In this document: positions 1 to 7,179 of the stretch, piece after piece
How the letters are laid out: every line of letters starts with the position of its first letter
Position numbering within the stretch: the stretch's first letter is position 1
Assembly (NCBI RefSeq): GCF_900090225.1
Contig: NZ_FMHY01000002.1
Location: 620,001-684,000 of the forward strand
Direction: 5' to 3'
DNA from: Micromonospora eburnea
Lineage (GTDB): Bacteria; Actinomycetota; Actinomycetes; Mycobacteriales; Micromonosporaceae
DNA length: 64,000 nucleotides
Notes under the pieces: model-generated
What the model was told of the DNA's origin: nothing
What the model saw: only the letters and a program-made list of their open reading frames with translations
The model's database searches: none
Position numbers and translations under genes: made by a program

Positions 1-140
1 TCGACGGCCCGTAACCTCAAGTAACTGCAAGCTGCGGCAAGCGCTGCGCGACCGCATGATCTGCGCCGTAACCGACGGATGGCGGAACATGTTGCGGTCG
101 GATGGCGCGGGCCCGAATTTTGGTGACGGGAGGGGTGAGG

Positions 141-929
141 GTGCCGACCTCGGTGCTCCTCGCCGTCCTCGCCGCCGCCGGCCTGCTCGCCCTCGCGCCG
201 GCGCTGGTTCGCCGGTACGACGCCACCGAGCGGCTGGTGGCGGAGCGGGCGCAGTCGACGGCGCGGGTGCTCCAGCGCCACCGTCGGCGTCGTACCGTGC
301 CGGGACGGCGGCCGGTCCGGCCGCCCCGCTCCCTTGTCGTCACTTTGAGTGAGAACGCCGATACGGGAGGTCTCTCCGCGCCGGTCTCCGCACCGCCCGC
401 CGCCCGCCGGTCCGGCCGGCTCCGGTCGGTGCCGCCCGCCTCGGCCCGGTCCCGTCGACGGCATCCGCCGAAGCGCCGCCAGCACACCCCGGCGATCTAT
501 CGCCGACGCCGGGTACTGGCCGCGCTGCTGCTGCTCAACTTCGTCGAGCTGATCGGCGTGGTGCTGGTCGGCCCCGGGTTCTGGATCAGCGTCACGGTGA
601 CCGGCACCCTGCTCGTGGCGTACGTCGTACACCTGCGGAAGCTGGCGCTGGCCGACCGTCGGCGGCGGCGTGCGGAGGCCCGGGAGGCGGCCTGGTTGGC
701 CGCCCGCCAGGCCGAGGTGCGGCGCGAGCAGGCGCGGCGCGCCGCGGCCCGCCGCGAGGCACAGCGGCGGCTGGCCGCCCAGCGCGAGGCGGTCCGGCGT
801 ACGGCGATGGGGCTGGACCTCCCTGCCGACCTGCCCCGGGCGGCGAGCGGCGGATCGGTCTCCTACCGGCGGGCGGGCGGCCTGCGCGGCCGGGCCTACG
901 AGGCCGGACGCGGCTCGCACACCGCCTGA
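141..929 (+). CDS. SepX/GlpR-like divisome membrane protein
   Basis: A 262-residue protein with an N-terminal membrane segment (about residues 1-20), a basic Pro/Arg-rich linker, a second hydrophobic block near residues 125-165 containing VLAALLLLNFVELIGVV, and a long Arg/Ala-rich helical region after it. This plan (N-terminal anchor, disordered linker, paired membrane segments, basic coiled tail) matches the actinobacterial SepX/GlpR family, in which SepX supports Z-ring function and GlpR binds the gephyrin-like protein Glp. Assignment is by architecture, not by a catalytic motif. I chose GTG at 141 because GGGAGGGG lies at 128-135; an ATG at 102 in the same frame has no ribosome site. A glp or moeA-like gene would be expected just upstream, outside the window. 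Confidence 0.65.
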   Translation: MPTSVLLAVLAAAGLLALAPALVRRYDATERLVAERAQSTARVLQRHRRRRTVPGRRPVRPPRSLVVTLSENADTGGLSAPVSAPPAARRSGRLRSVPPASARSRRRHPPKRRQHTPAIYRRRRVLAALLLLNFVELIGVVLVGPGFWISVTVTGTLLVAYVVHLRKLALADRRRRRAEAREAAWLAARQAEVRREQARRAAARREAQRRLAAQREAVRRTAMGLDLPADLPRAASGGSVSYRRAGGLRGRAYEAGRGSHTA

Positions 930-1030
930 GAAAAATCTTGAGGCGTGCTGTCGAATCCGGCCGAGGTCGTTCGACGGGATGATGAGGGCCGGCGCGGGGC
1001 CGGCCGCCACTGACGCACAGGGAGCGCACC

Positions 1031-1588
1031 ATGGCCAAGATCGTGTCGAACTTCTTCATCTCGCTCGACGGTGTCGTGGAGCGGCCCGACCAGTGGCACT
1101 TCCCCTACTTCAATGACGAGATGGGCGCCGCCGTCGGTCGCGGGATGGAGACCACCACGGCGTTCCTGATGGGGCGCCGGCAGTACCAGGAGTGGGCGGA
1201 GTACTGGCCGAACCACAGTGGGGGCGAGGACGCCGGCTTCGCGACCTTCATCAACTCGGTGCCGAAGTACGTCCTGTCCAACACGCTCACCGAGGCGACC
1301 TGGCAGAACTCGACCCTCCTGTCGGGCGACCCGGCGCAGGTCGCCGCGCGGTTGCGGGAGCTCAAGGAGCAGACCGACGGGGAGATCGCGATGTCGGGCA
1401 GCGCCACCACGGTCCGGTGGCTGCTGGCCAACGGGCTGCTGGACGAGCTGCGGCTGCTGGTCCACCCGATCGCCGTGGGCCGCGGCCAGCGCCTCTTCGA
1501 GGACACCCCCACCTACCCCCTCCGCCTGACCGCCCACGAAACCTTCAAGACCGGCGTCCTCAACCTCACCTACGTCCCCGAGGCCTGA
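1031..1588 (+). CDS. dihydrofolate reductase family protein (RibD C-terminal fold)
   Basis: A 185-residue cytoplasmic protein of the RibD_C/DHFR-like superfamily. The family signatures are the start MAKIVSNFFISLDGVVE, the LMGRRQYQEW segment, the GSATTVRWLLANGLLDELRL stretch (about residues 120-140) and HPIAVGRGQRLF. Members are presumed NADPH-dependent reductases, but most, including this one, have no known substrate. A GGGAGC ribosome site precedes the ATG. It is followed by a long palindrome that may end its transcript. It is not folA or ribD itself, since there is no deaminase domain and no folate gene neighbours. Confidence 0.85.
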   Translation: MAKIVSNFFISLDGVVERPDQWHFPYFNDEMGAAVGRGMETTTAFLMGRRQYQEWAEYWPNHSGGEDAGFATFINSVPKYVLSNTLTEATWQNSTLLSGDPAQVAARLRELKEQTDGEIAMSGSATTVRWLLANGLLDELRLLVHPIAVGRGQRLFEDTPTYPLRLTAHETFKTGVLNLTYVPEA

Positions 1589-1604
1589 CTGCCGGCTGTC
1601 CGTT

Positions 1605-1657
1605 GAGATCTTGGTAGGTATGGGCCCCTCTGGGGGGCCTGTTCCTACCAAGATCTC
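1605..1657. repeat. intergenic palindrome with 14-bp perfect arms
   Basis: Arms GAGATCTTGGTAGG (1605-1618) and its exact complement (1644-1657) flank a 25-base centre that itself contains a GGCCCC/GGGGCC inverted repeat. The element lies 17 bp after the stop of the reductase gene and ahead of a tRNA. There is no T-tract, so it could act as a factor-independent hairpin without a U tail or be a copy of a dispersed palindromic repeat. Confidence 0.85.
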
Positions 1658-1761
1658 CTCATCCGGCGGGGTGATTCGTGTGGGGGGCGTGGGATCTGTT
1701 AGCCTTGGCGCCGGCCCGCCCGGTGCAAGCCGGGTGGGACCGACGCTGGTACGCCAGCGGA

Positions 1762-1835
1762 GGGGCTGTGGCGCAGACCGGTAGCGCACCTCGTTCGCAT
1801 CGAGGGGGTCAGGGGTTCAAATCCCCTCAGCTCCA
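1762..1835 (+). tRNA. tRNA-Ala (anticodon CGC)
   Basis: A cloverleaf of 74 bases: 7-bp acceptor (GGGGCTG with CAGCTCC), D stem GCGC/GCGC, anticodon stem CCTCG/CGAGG, anticodon CGC at 1796-1798, and T arm GGGG-TTCAAAT-CCCC-like. The third acceptor pair is G:U, the alanine identity element, and the discriminator is A. CCA is not encoded. A hairpin-prone segment precedes it and a rho-independent terminator follows. Confidence 0.93.
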
Positions 1836-1843
1836 CCCAGTTC

Positions 1844-1878
1844 AAAGGCCGTTTCCGTCAGTCGGAGACGGCCTTTTT
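1844..1878 (+). terminator. rho-independent terminator after tRNA-Ala
   Basis: A stem of AAGGCCGTTTCCG with its complement (one G:U pair) around a TCAGT loop, followed by a run of five T. This is one of the few hairpins in the window with a proper T-tract. Confidence 0.85.
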
Positions 1879-1928
1879 CGATCTCCTACAGCAGCAGATG
1901 CAGCAGTCATGGAGTCCGGTCAAGCGGA

Positions 1929-2117
1929 TCAGCTGGTGAAGTCGTCCGGCACGTCCCGGGCGTCCTCCTGGACGTGCTCGCCGGGCTGCTGGCCCTTGGC
2001 CTCGTCCCGCCGCGCCACCCGTTCCGCCTCCGACTTCTCGTCCTGGGCCATGTTGCCCATCCGCGCCCGCGCCGCGCCGGCCACCCGCTCGACCTTGTCC
2101 TTCGCCCGCTCGGTCAT
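1929..2117 (-). CDS. small CsbD-like hydrophilic protein
   Basis: A 62-residue, strongly charged protein with no hydrophobic segment. Its start, TERAKDKVERVAGAARARMGN, followed by a second helical Glu/Lys/Arg block (DEKSEAERVARRDEAKGQ), resembles the CsbD family of general-stress proteins, though the match is only to the pattern of charged helices. A GGGAG ribosome site sits 5-6 bp upstream of its ATG. It converges on the tRNA-Ala terminator. Function unknown; CsbD proteins are often stress-sigma dependent, which the sequence here does not show. Confidence 0.6.
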   Translation of the reverse strand: MTERAKDKVERVAGAARARMGNMAQDEKSEAERVARRDEAKGQQPGEHVQEDARDVPDDFTS

Positions 2118-2326
2118 GTCCGCTCCCTGTCGTTGTGGCGAACCGGGGCACCGTCCGCCCCCTCTCAGCCCTGCATCCCCGTTCGTCCGTGGGCGGAAAC
2201 CCCCTGGTCAGCTACTTGTCTGAAAGCGTGACGGGCGGCGGACCGGAGGCCGAGCAACTCCGAATACCGCTACCACCGGCTCGACACAGGCGGATGGCAC
2301 TCACCCCTCACCCCGCCCGGCGTCGA

Positions 2327-3271
2327 CTACCAGTCAGAGCACAGGGCGTCGGTGATGTCCGGCCGGTTGAGCGCCGCCGCGCACCAGGCGAAGTGGCCGT
2401 CCCTACCGTCCGCGTCGTAGGCGTTGCTGGTCAGCAACGCGTACACCGCGCGATAGAAGAGCAGCTGGTGACGGCTGTGGCCGAACAGCCCGCACAGGGT
2501 CTCGACCAGTTCGTCGTCCAGGGCTCGCGCGGCCGGTCCGTACATGTCGAAGACGCCCGCGGCGATGCTCGCCTCGAAGGCCGGAACCGCCTCCGTGGAG
2601 AGGAAACCCCAGTCGAGCAGTGCTGCCGGCTCGCCGGCCGGGGTCACCAGGACGTTCTCCCGTACAAGATCTCCGTGGACGGTGACGGTGTGGGACGGCG
2701 GCAACCCCTCGATCAGGTGGCGGACCCGGGCGACCTTCGCGTCGAACCCGTCGACCGCGCCGCGCAGGGTGGGATGGAAGGCCGCGACCCGTCTGTCCAC
2801 GAGGTCACGGAGCGCGCCGGCCCAGGTGTGCCGGCCCAGCCACATCGGCGCCGGCTCGTCGAGCACGGTCAGCCGCCGGGCGGATTCGCCGCCGGCCGTC
2901 TTCGCGAGCGCCGTGACCACCGTGAGCATGCAGGTGCGTGCCGTGTCGACCGAGACGGCCCCCGCCGTCACGGCCTCCTTCAGGTTCCGGCCGGGCAGCT
3001 CGTTCTCGATGGTCACCCCGTGGCCGCGTACCTCGTCCACCTCGACCATCCGGGGTACGGCGAAGGGGAGATCCTGCGATCCGAGGTGCTCGTAGAAGTC
3101 CTTGACGACCCGCAGTTCGGCCGGTTGCCGGCGGAACCACAGCTTGCCGACGTGCCCGCCGCCGAGGGCGAAGACGACCCCTTCCATTCCCTCGCCGAGC
3201 AGGTCGAACCGCCGGTAGCCCCTCCTCGCGAAGTGATCCTTGACGAGGTCTGCGGGCGGCAACGTGACCAT
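2327..3271 (-). CDS. aminoglycoside phosphotransferase/choline kinase-fold enzyme
   Basis: A 314-residue soluble kinase-like protein. The nucleotide loop LLGEGMEGVVFALGGGHVGKLWF carries a likely ATP lysine (K43). The catalytic loop VHGDLVRENV gives the HGD signature (199-201, N206) and LLDWGF provides the metal-binding aspartate (D220), as in the APH family. Substrate cannot be told: family members modify antibiotics, sugars or metabolites. No resistance or biosynthetic neighbours support an antibiotic role. A TATGGT hexamer lies 8 bp before the ATG, so the mRNA may be leaderless. Confidence 0.85.
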   Translation of the reverse strand: MVTLPPADLVKDHFARRGYRRFDLLGEGMEGVVFALGGGHVGKLWFRRQPAELRVVKDFYEHLGSQDLPFAVPRMVEVDEVRGHGVTIENELPGRNLKEAVTAGAVSVDTARTCMLTVVTALAKTAGGESARRLTVLDEPAPMWLGRHTWAGALRDLVDRRVAAFHPTLRGAVDGFDAKVARVRHLIEGLPPSHTVTVHGDLVRENVLVTPAGEPAALLDWGFLSTEAVPAFEASIAAGVFDMYGPAARALDDELVETLCGLFGHSRHQLLFYRAVYALLTSNAYDADGRDGHFAWCAAALNRPDITDALCSDW

Positions 3272-3289
3272 GGTGGGCCACCATACGGG

Positions 3290-4201
3290 CTACCTGGGCC
3301 GCCCGGCGATCGCGTAAAGGTCGCGGGCGGGTCCGGTGAGCTGCCGGCCGGCCGGCCAGGCCGCGCGGAGCCGGCGGTGCAGACCGAGGCCGGTGACGGG
3401 TACGGCGGTCAGGGTGCCGGCCGCGAGCTCGCTGCTGACCGTCAGCGAGCTGACCACGGCGGGGCCGCTGCCGGCCGCGACGGCGTGCTTGATGGCGGTG
3501 GTCGAGGACAGTTCGAGCAGCGGCGCGGCGAGCGCGTCGACGTGGTGCTCGCGTAGGGCGGCCTCCAGGGCGCGGCGGGTGCCGGAGCCGGCCTCCCGGG
3601 ACACCAGCGGCGTGGCGGCGAGTTCGGCAGGGGCGATGCCGCGTCGGCGACGCGCCCACGGGTGGCTGGGGGCGACGACGACGGTGAGCCGGTCCATGGC
3701 GACGGTGTGGGCGTCCAGACCGGGTGGCAGGTCCGGGCCCTCGACGAAGCCGAGTTCGGCGTTGCCGGCGAGGAGCCGGGCCGCGACCTCCGCGGAGTTG
3801 GCGGCCTGCAGTGTGACGGTCAGGTCCGGGTGCCGGGCGCGCAGCGCCACCAGCCACGCCGGTAGCAGGTACTCGGCGACGGTCTGGCTGGCGGCGACGG
3901 TGAGCCGGCTCTCGTGGGAGACGCGCAGGGCCTGGACGGCGGCGGCGAGCGAGTCGGCGGCCTCCACCACGCCACGGGCCCAGTCGGCGATCAGCGCTCC
4001 GGTGGGGGTGAGGACGGTGCCGCGTGGGGTGCGGTGCAGCAGGGTGAGGCCGAGGCGGCGTTCCAGGTGGCGGAGCCGGGCGCTGGCGGCCGGTTGGGAG
4101 ACGCGGTGCTCCGCCGCGGCCTGTCCGATGCTGCCGAGGCGGGCGACGGACAGCAGCAGGTCGAGGCTGGCCAGGTCGGTGACCTGCGGCGGCAGAGGCA
4201 T
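3290..4201 (-). CDS. LysR family transcriptional regulator
   Basis: A 303-residue regulator. Residues about 9-68 form the winged helix-turn-helix (LLLSVARLGSIGQAAAEHRVSQPAASARLRHLERRLG), followed by the LysR effector-binding domain of two alpha/beta lobes. It ends 18 bp before the phosphotransferase gene on the same strand, so the two may share a transcript, but there is no divergent metabolic gene directly next to it to suggest a ligand. A TAACCT hexamer 6 bp ahead of the ATG (4208-4213) fits a leaderless mRNA. Confidence 0.9.
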   Translation of the reverse strand: MPLPPQVTDLASLDLLLSVARLGSIGQAAAEHRVSQPAASARLRHLERRLGLTLLHRTPRGTVLTPTGALIADWARGVVEAADSLAAAVQALRVSHESRLTVAASQTVAEYLLPAWLVALRARHPDLTVTLQAANSAEVAARLLAGNAELGFVEGPDLPPGLDAHTVAMDRLTVVVAPSHPWARRRRGIAPAELAATPLVSREAGSGTRRALEAALREHHVDALAAPLLELSSTTAIKHAVAAGSGPAVVSSLTVSSELAAGTLTAVPVTGLGLHRRLRAAWPAGRQLTGPARDLYAIAGRPR

Positions 4202-4319
4202 AAGAGCAGGTTATGGCTCGGCACGAGGTCGCTGCCCACCGGTCCGGTCCGGGCGGCGGGAGCGGGCGCCACAACTTCAGGACCGACGGGCGGCGTGGTT
4301 CTCGGCGACCATCGACGGT

Positions 4320-4340
4320 TTACGTACCGTAGGGACGTAA
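4320..4340. promoter_or_regulatory. short inverted repeat, possible operator
   Basis: TTACGT and ACGTAA are separated by 9 bp in the 237-bp gap between the LysR gene and the small Cys-rich gene. It is about 100 bp from either start. It could be a regulator site, but nothing else supports this. Confidence 0.3.
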
Positions 4341-4438
4341 CGCCACAGCGTCGAGTGGCGCTATTGGGGCGTCACAGGGCTGATCGCGTCCATCGACGAC
4401 GCTGACGGGCCCTTGCCCATTCGCGAGAGGAAGTGCCG

Positions 4439-4708
4439 ATGACGCCTGGTGTGAAGGCGTCGGGCCCGGGACCGGACGACCACGCTCCGGTGACCCCCGA
4501 CTGGAACTGCGGCTCCTGTGGCGACGAGTGGCCCTGCGCCACCAAACGCAGCCGGCTGCTGGAGGAGTACCAGGTGGACCGGGCCGCGCTCAGCGTCTAC
4601 CTGGGTTCCTGCCTCGCCGCGGCCACCCAGGATCTGCACACCGCGCCGGTGTTGTCGCTCCAGGCCCGCTTCATCGGCTGGGTGCCGCGCAGCGGGCGTA
4701 CCTTCTGA
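4439..4708 (+). CDS. small conserved Cys-motif protein of Micromonosporaceae
   Basis: An 89-residue protein whose conserved core is DWNCGSCGDEWPCATKRSRLL, three cysteines spaced CxxC-x5-C next to a Trp/Pro pair, followed by a helical half ending in LQARFIGWVPR. I recall relatives in this family that are sometimes labelled flavin reductase, but nothing here shows a flavin fold. The Cys cluster suggests metal binding or redox activity, which is inference. I chose ATG at 4439 because AGAGGA sits 7 bp upstream; GTG at 4433 is too close to it. Confidence 0.7.
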   Translation: MTPGVKASGPGPDDHAPVTPDWNCGSCGDEWPCATKRSRLLEEYQVDRAALSVYLGSCLAAATQDLHTAPVLSLQARFIGWVPRSGRTF

Positions 4709-4762
4709 CGGTTGCCTCGGTGGCCGCCGCGCCCACGTGCACGACGGCCACCGAAGGTCCAC

Positions 4763-5536
4763 TCAGGGGCGGCGGGGTCGCCGGGTGAGCGCGAAACCGA
4801 CCACACCCGCCACGGCGGCGAGCACGCCGCCGACGGTGGTCCAGACCCAGCGTGAGCCGGCCTCCGGGAGCCAGTCGGTGAGGCTCATCTTCTCCTCGGC
4901 GACCGGTTCCGGCGCCGGTTCGGCGGTGAGCACCGTACCGGCCCGGGTGTTCGGCACCAGCGGCGCTTCGAGCTTTCCGTCGTCACCGGAGGCGCCGCCC
5001 TCGCCGTCCACGCCGACCAGCAGGTCTACGTCGATCGGCAGGCCCAGGTCGGGCTCGGGCAGTTCGGTCACCGCGAGCCGGACGTAGTAGGTGCCGGGCA
5101 GCGGGTCGCCGGACCACGGCTCGGCCCACGGCCGGACCCGGCGCAGCGTGCAGCCCAGGGTGACGCTGGTCGCCGCCGCGTCGGCGGTCGGGGTCTGTGC
5201 CCCGGCCGTGCAGGCCTGCCGGCGGCGCAGCCCGTCGAACACGTCGACGGTCCAGGTGGACTTGCCGGTGCGGCCCTTCGGGAAGGAGACCGTGGCGGTG
5301 ATCTGGTGGGTCTGCCCGGCCTCGGCCCGGAACGACCAGTAGAGGTGGTCGCCGGTCGACGCGCCCACCTGGACGGGCTGTCCGGCGGTGATGGTGGTGG
5401 CGGTCAGGAACGAGGTGCCCGACTTGGTGACCGTGGTCGCACCCGGGGAGGGTGTCGGGTCCGCCGAGGCGGCGGCCGGGGCGAGGGTCAGCCCGGCGGC
5501 GGCCAGTGCCGCCGCGGACCGGATCAGCGTATGCAT
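4763..5536 (-). CDS. secreted, membrane-anchored partner of the VWA protein
   Basis: A 257-residue protein with a Sec signal peptide (about residues 1-25, ending AAASA), a beta-rich extracellular body with threonine-rich stretches, and a C-terminal membrane helix (VWTTVGGVLAAVAGVVGFAL) followed by RRPRRP, which keeps it on the outer face of the membrane. I recognise no catalytic motif. Its ATG is two bases after the TGA of the VWA gene upstream, so the two are translationally coupled and probably act together at the cell surface. Confidence 0.75.
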   Translation of the reverse strand: MHTLIRSAAALAAAGLTLAPAAASADPTPSPGATTVTKSGTSFLTATTITAGQPVQVGASTGDHLYWSFRAEAGQTHQITATVSFPKGRTGKSTWTVDVFDGLRRRQACTAGAQTPTADAAATSVTLGCTLRRVRPWAEPWSGDPLPGTYYVRLAVTELPEPDLGLPIDVDLLVGVDGEGGASGDDGKLEAPLVPNTRAGTVLTAEPAPEPVAEEKMSLTDWLPEAGSRWVWTTVGGVLAAVAGVVGFALTRRPRRP

Positions 5537-5538
5537 CC

Positions 5539-6819
5539 TCAGTTCTCCCTCCAGGTGGCGACCCACCAGCGGGTGAGCAGCCCGGCGACCAGTCCGGTGA
5601 CCAGCCCGGCCAGGGTGAGCAGGAGCAGCAGGGTCCAGCCACGGCCGAGGTCCGGCCCGTCCGGGGCGGGGGAGGCGGCGACCACGTCGACGGTCAGCTC
5701 GACGGGCATGCCCGGGGTGGCCTCGGTGCCGGGGCGCGGGGCGAACGAGTTGCTGACCACCAGGCACACGGTCTGCGCGGTCACGGTGCCGGTCGGGGAT
5801 GGGGTGGGGGTGTCCTCCTCGGCCGCCGACCAGCGCAGGCCGGCGGAGACCACGTCGGTCCGCCCGCTGCCGGCGTCGACCCCCCGGACCAGTTCGCGTC
5901 CGTCCGCTGCGGTGGCCCGCAGCAGTACGCCGTAGTCGGGGTTGACCGGCCGGTCCAGCGCCACGCTGACCGAGGCGCGCAGCTCCTGGCCGGGCCGCAC
6001 CGGCACCCGGTACCAGCGGTGCTCGGAGAACGCCTCCCGGTCGGTGTAGACGCCGGGGCCGAGCAGGGGCGCCTTGTCGCACTCGGCCGACCCGCCGACC
6101 ACGGTCGGCGCGGCGGTGTACGTGTCCCGGGCCCGGTCCACGAGCTGCTTGATCCGGCCGGTCAGCTCGTCGGCGCTCTGCGCCGCCGTGTACGTGCCGC
6201 CGGTCGCCCCGGCGATGCAGAGCAGCTGCCGGCGTACCTTCTCGTCCGGGGCGAGGCCCAGGGTGTCGACGACCAGCTTGGTGCCCTGGGCGGCCAGCTC
6301 GCGGGCCACCTCGCAGGGGTCGGGCGGGGCGCAGGTGTCCTCGCCGTCGGTGATCAGGACGATCCGGCGGGCGGTGCTGCCGGTGCCGAGGTCCTGCGCG
6401 GCGGAGCGGAGCGCCAGTCCGACCGGGGTGAAGCCGGTCGGGCGGAGCCCGGCCACGGCCGCCTTGGCCTGTACCCGGTCCACCGGGCCGACCGGGACGA
6501 TCTGCTGGGTGTCCAGGCAGCCCTGCTTCTTGTCCTTGCCCGTGTAGGTGGCCCCGAGCACCCGGATGCCGAGTTGGGTCTCGTCCGGCAGCGCGTCCAC
6601 GACCTCGTTGAACGCCTGCTGCGCGACGGAGATCCGGCTGCGTCCGTCGATGTCGCGGGCCCGCATCGAGCCGCTGACGTCGAGGACCAGTTCGACCTTG
6701 GGCGGCTCGGCGGGGATCTCGGTGGTCTCGTCGCCGGCCTTGGCGGGCGTCGGACCGATCAGCGCGGTCGTCGCCAGCAGCCCGAGTAGGACGGCCGTCG
6801 ATCGTCTCTTGTTGATCAC
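5539..6819 (-). CDS. secreted VWA-domain protein with C-terminal membrane anchor
   Basis: A 426-residue protein. A signal peptide begins INKRRSTAVLLGLL and ends near PAKA. A von Willebrand factor A domain follows with a complete MIDAS metal site: DVSGSM (D47, S49, S51), a threonine in GFTPVG (about T131) and TDGED (D158). The rest is a beta-rich region with a C-terminal membrane helix (WTLLLLLTLAGLVTGLVAGLL). GTG at 6819 gives a clean signal peptide and lies 7 bp after TACACT (6827-6832), consistent with leaderless translation; GTG at 6843 would add eight residues. It heads the two-gene operon with the anchored partner. Ligand unknown. Confidence 0.87.
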   Translation of the reverse strand: MINKRRSTAVLLGLLATTALIGPTPAKAGDETTEIPAEPPKVELVLDVSGSMRARDIDGRSRISVAQQAFNEVVDALPDETQLGIRVLGATYTGKDKKQGCLDTQQIVPVGPVDRVQAKAAVAGLRPTGFTPVGLALRSAAQDLGTGSTARRIVLITDGEDTCAPPDPCEVARELAAQGTKLVVDTLGLAPDEKVRRQLLCIAGATGGTYTAAQSADELTGRIKQLVDRARDTYTAAPTVVGGSAECDKAPLLGPGVYTDREAFSEHRWYRVPVRPGQELRASVSVALDRPVNPDYGVLLRATAADGRELVRGVDAGSGRTDVVSAGLRWSAAEEDTPTPSPTGTVTAQTVCLVVSNSFAPRPGTEATPGMPVELTVDVVAASPAPDGPDLGRGWTLLLLLTLAGLVTGLVAGLLTRWWVATWREN

Positions 6820-7179
6820 CGGGCGAAGTGTAGTTATATCCACTTTGGAAGATCATCCGGGTCCGCCGGCCGCTGGTCGGCCGGCGCGTCGGCGGGTGAT
6901 CGCCAGTGCTGGCCCGGTCACCGCCCGCACCCTTGGAGCGGTGAGGAATGCGTAATGTTCCGACTGGGCTACTCGTAGTTATTTGCCCCGGCGGGCCAAC
7001 TGTCGGAAGAGTTATTCGTCGGAAATCTGACTTCGGTCGACCATTGTGTGACTGCTTGGGGTGTGGTTAAGCTTTATCTGCGCGCCCCAATCGCCCGCTT
7101 CCCCCGTGGCAGGCGATCGGGGCGCGCCTTTTCGTGCGCCGGGACCGCCCGGCCCGTTCGCCGACCGGGCGGTCCCGGT
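6820..7179. other. 360-bp intergenic region between the VWA and mannosyltransferase genes
   Basis: It holds the VWA promoter (TACACT at 6827-6832), a CGCCGGCCG hairpin (6864-6886), an AT-richer stretch of about 150 bp without a convincing ORF, and a strong hairpin near the mannosyltransferase stop. I see no protein gene here. A small RNA reading rightward into the hairpin cannot be excluded. Confidence 0.6.
7080..7132. terminator. hairpin terminator downstream of the mannosyltransferase gene
   Basis: Sixteen-base arms starting GCGCGCCCC and ending GGGGCGCGC pair with one mismatch around a 16-base loop, and CTTTT follows on the plus strand. It lies 50 bp beyond the stop of the minus-strand mannosyltransferase gene, so it can end that transcript. 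The T-tract is on the other strand, which suggests use from the left too. Confidence 0.7.

Noticed and set aside
1..60. CTGCGGCAAGCG segment near the left edge resembling the core of the palindrome at 17000-17079
   Set aside because: Only about 12 bases match and no inverted partner is visible, so I cannot claim a second copy.
2327..3271. Phosphotransferase as an antibiotic-resistance gene
   Set aside because: The fold is shared with many metabolite kinases and nothing nearby points to an antibiotic.
3290..4708. LysR gene plus small Cys protein as a divergent regulator/target pair
   Set aside because: The 237-bp gap has only a weak inverted repeat and no clear LysR T-N11-A box, so the link is unsupported.
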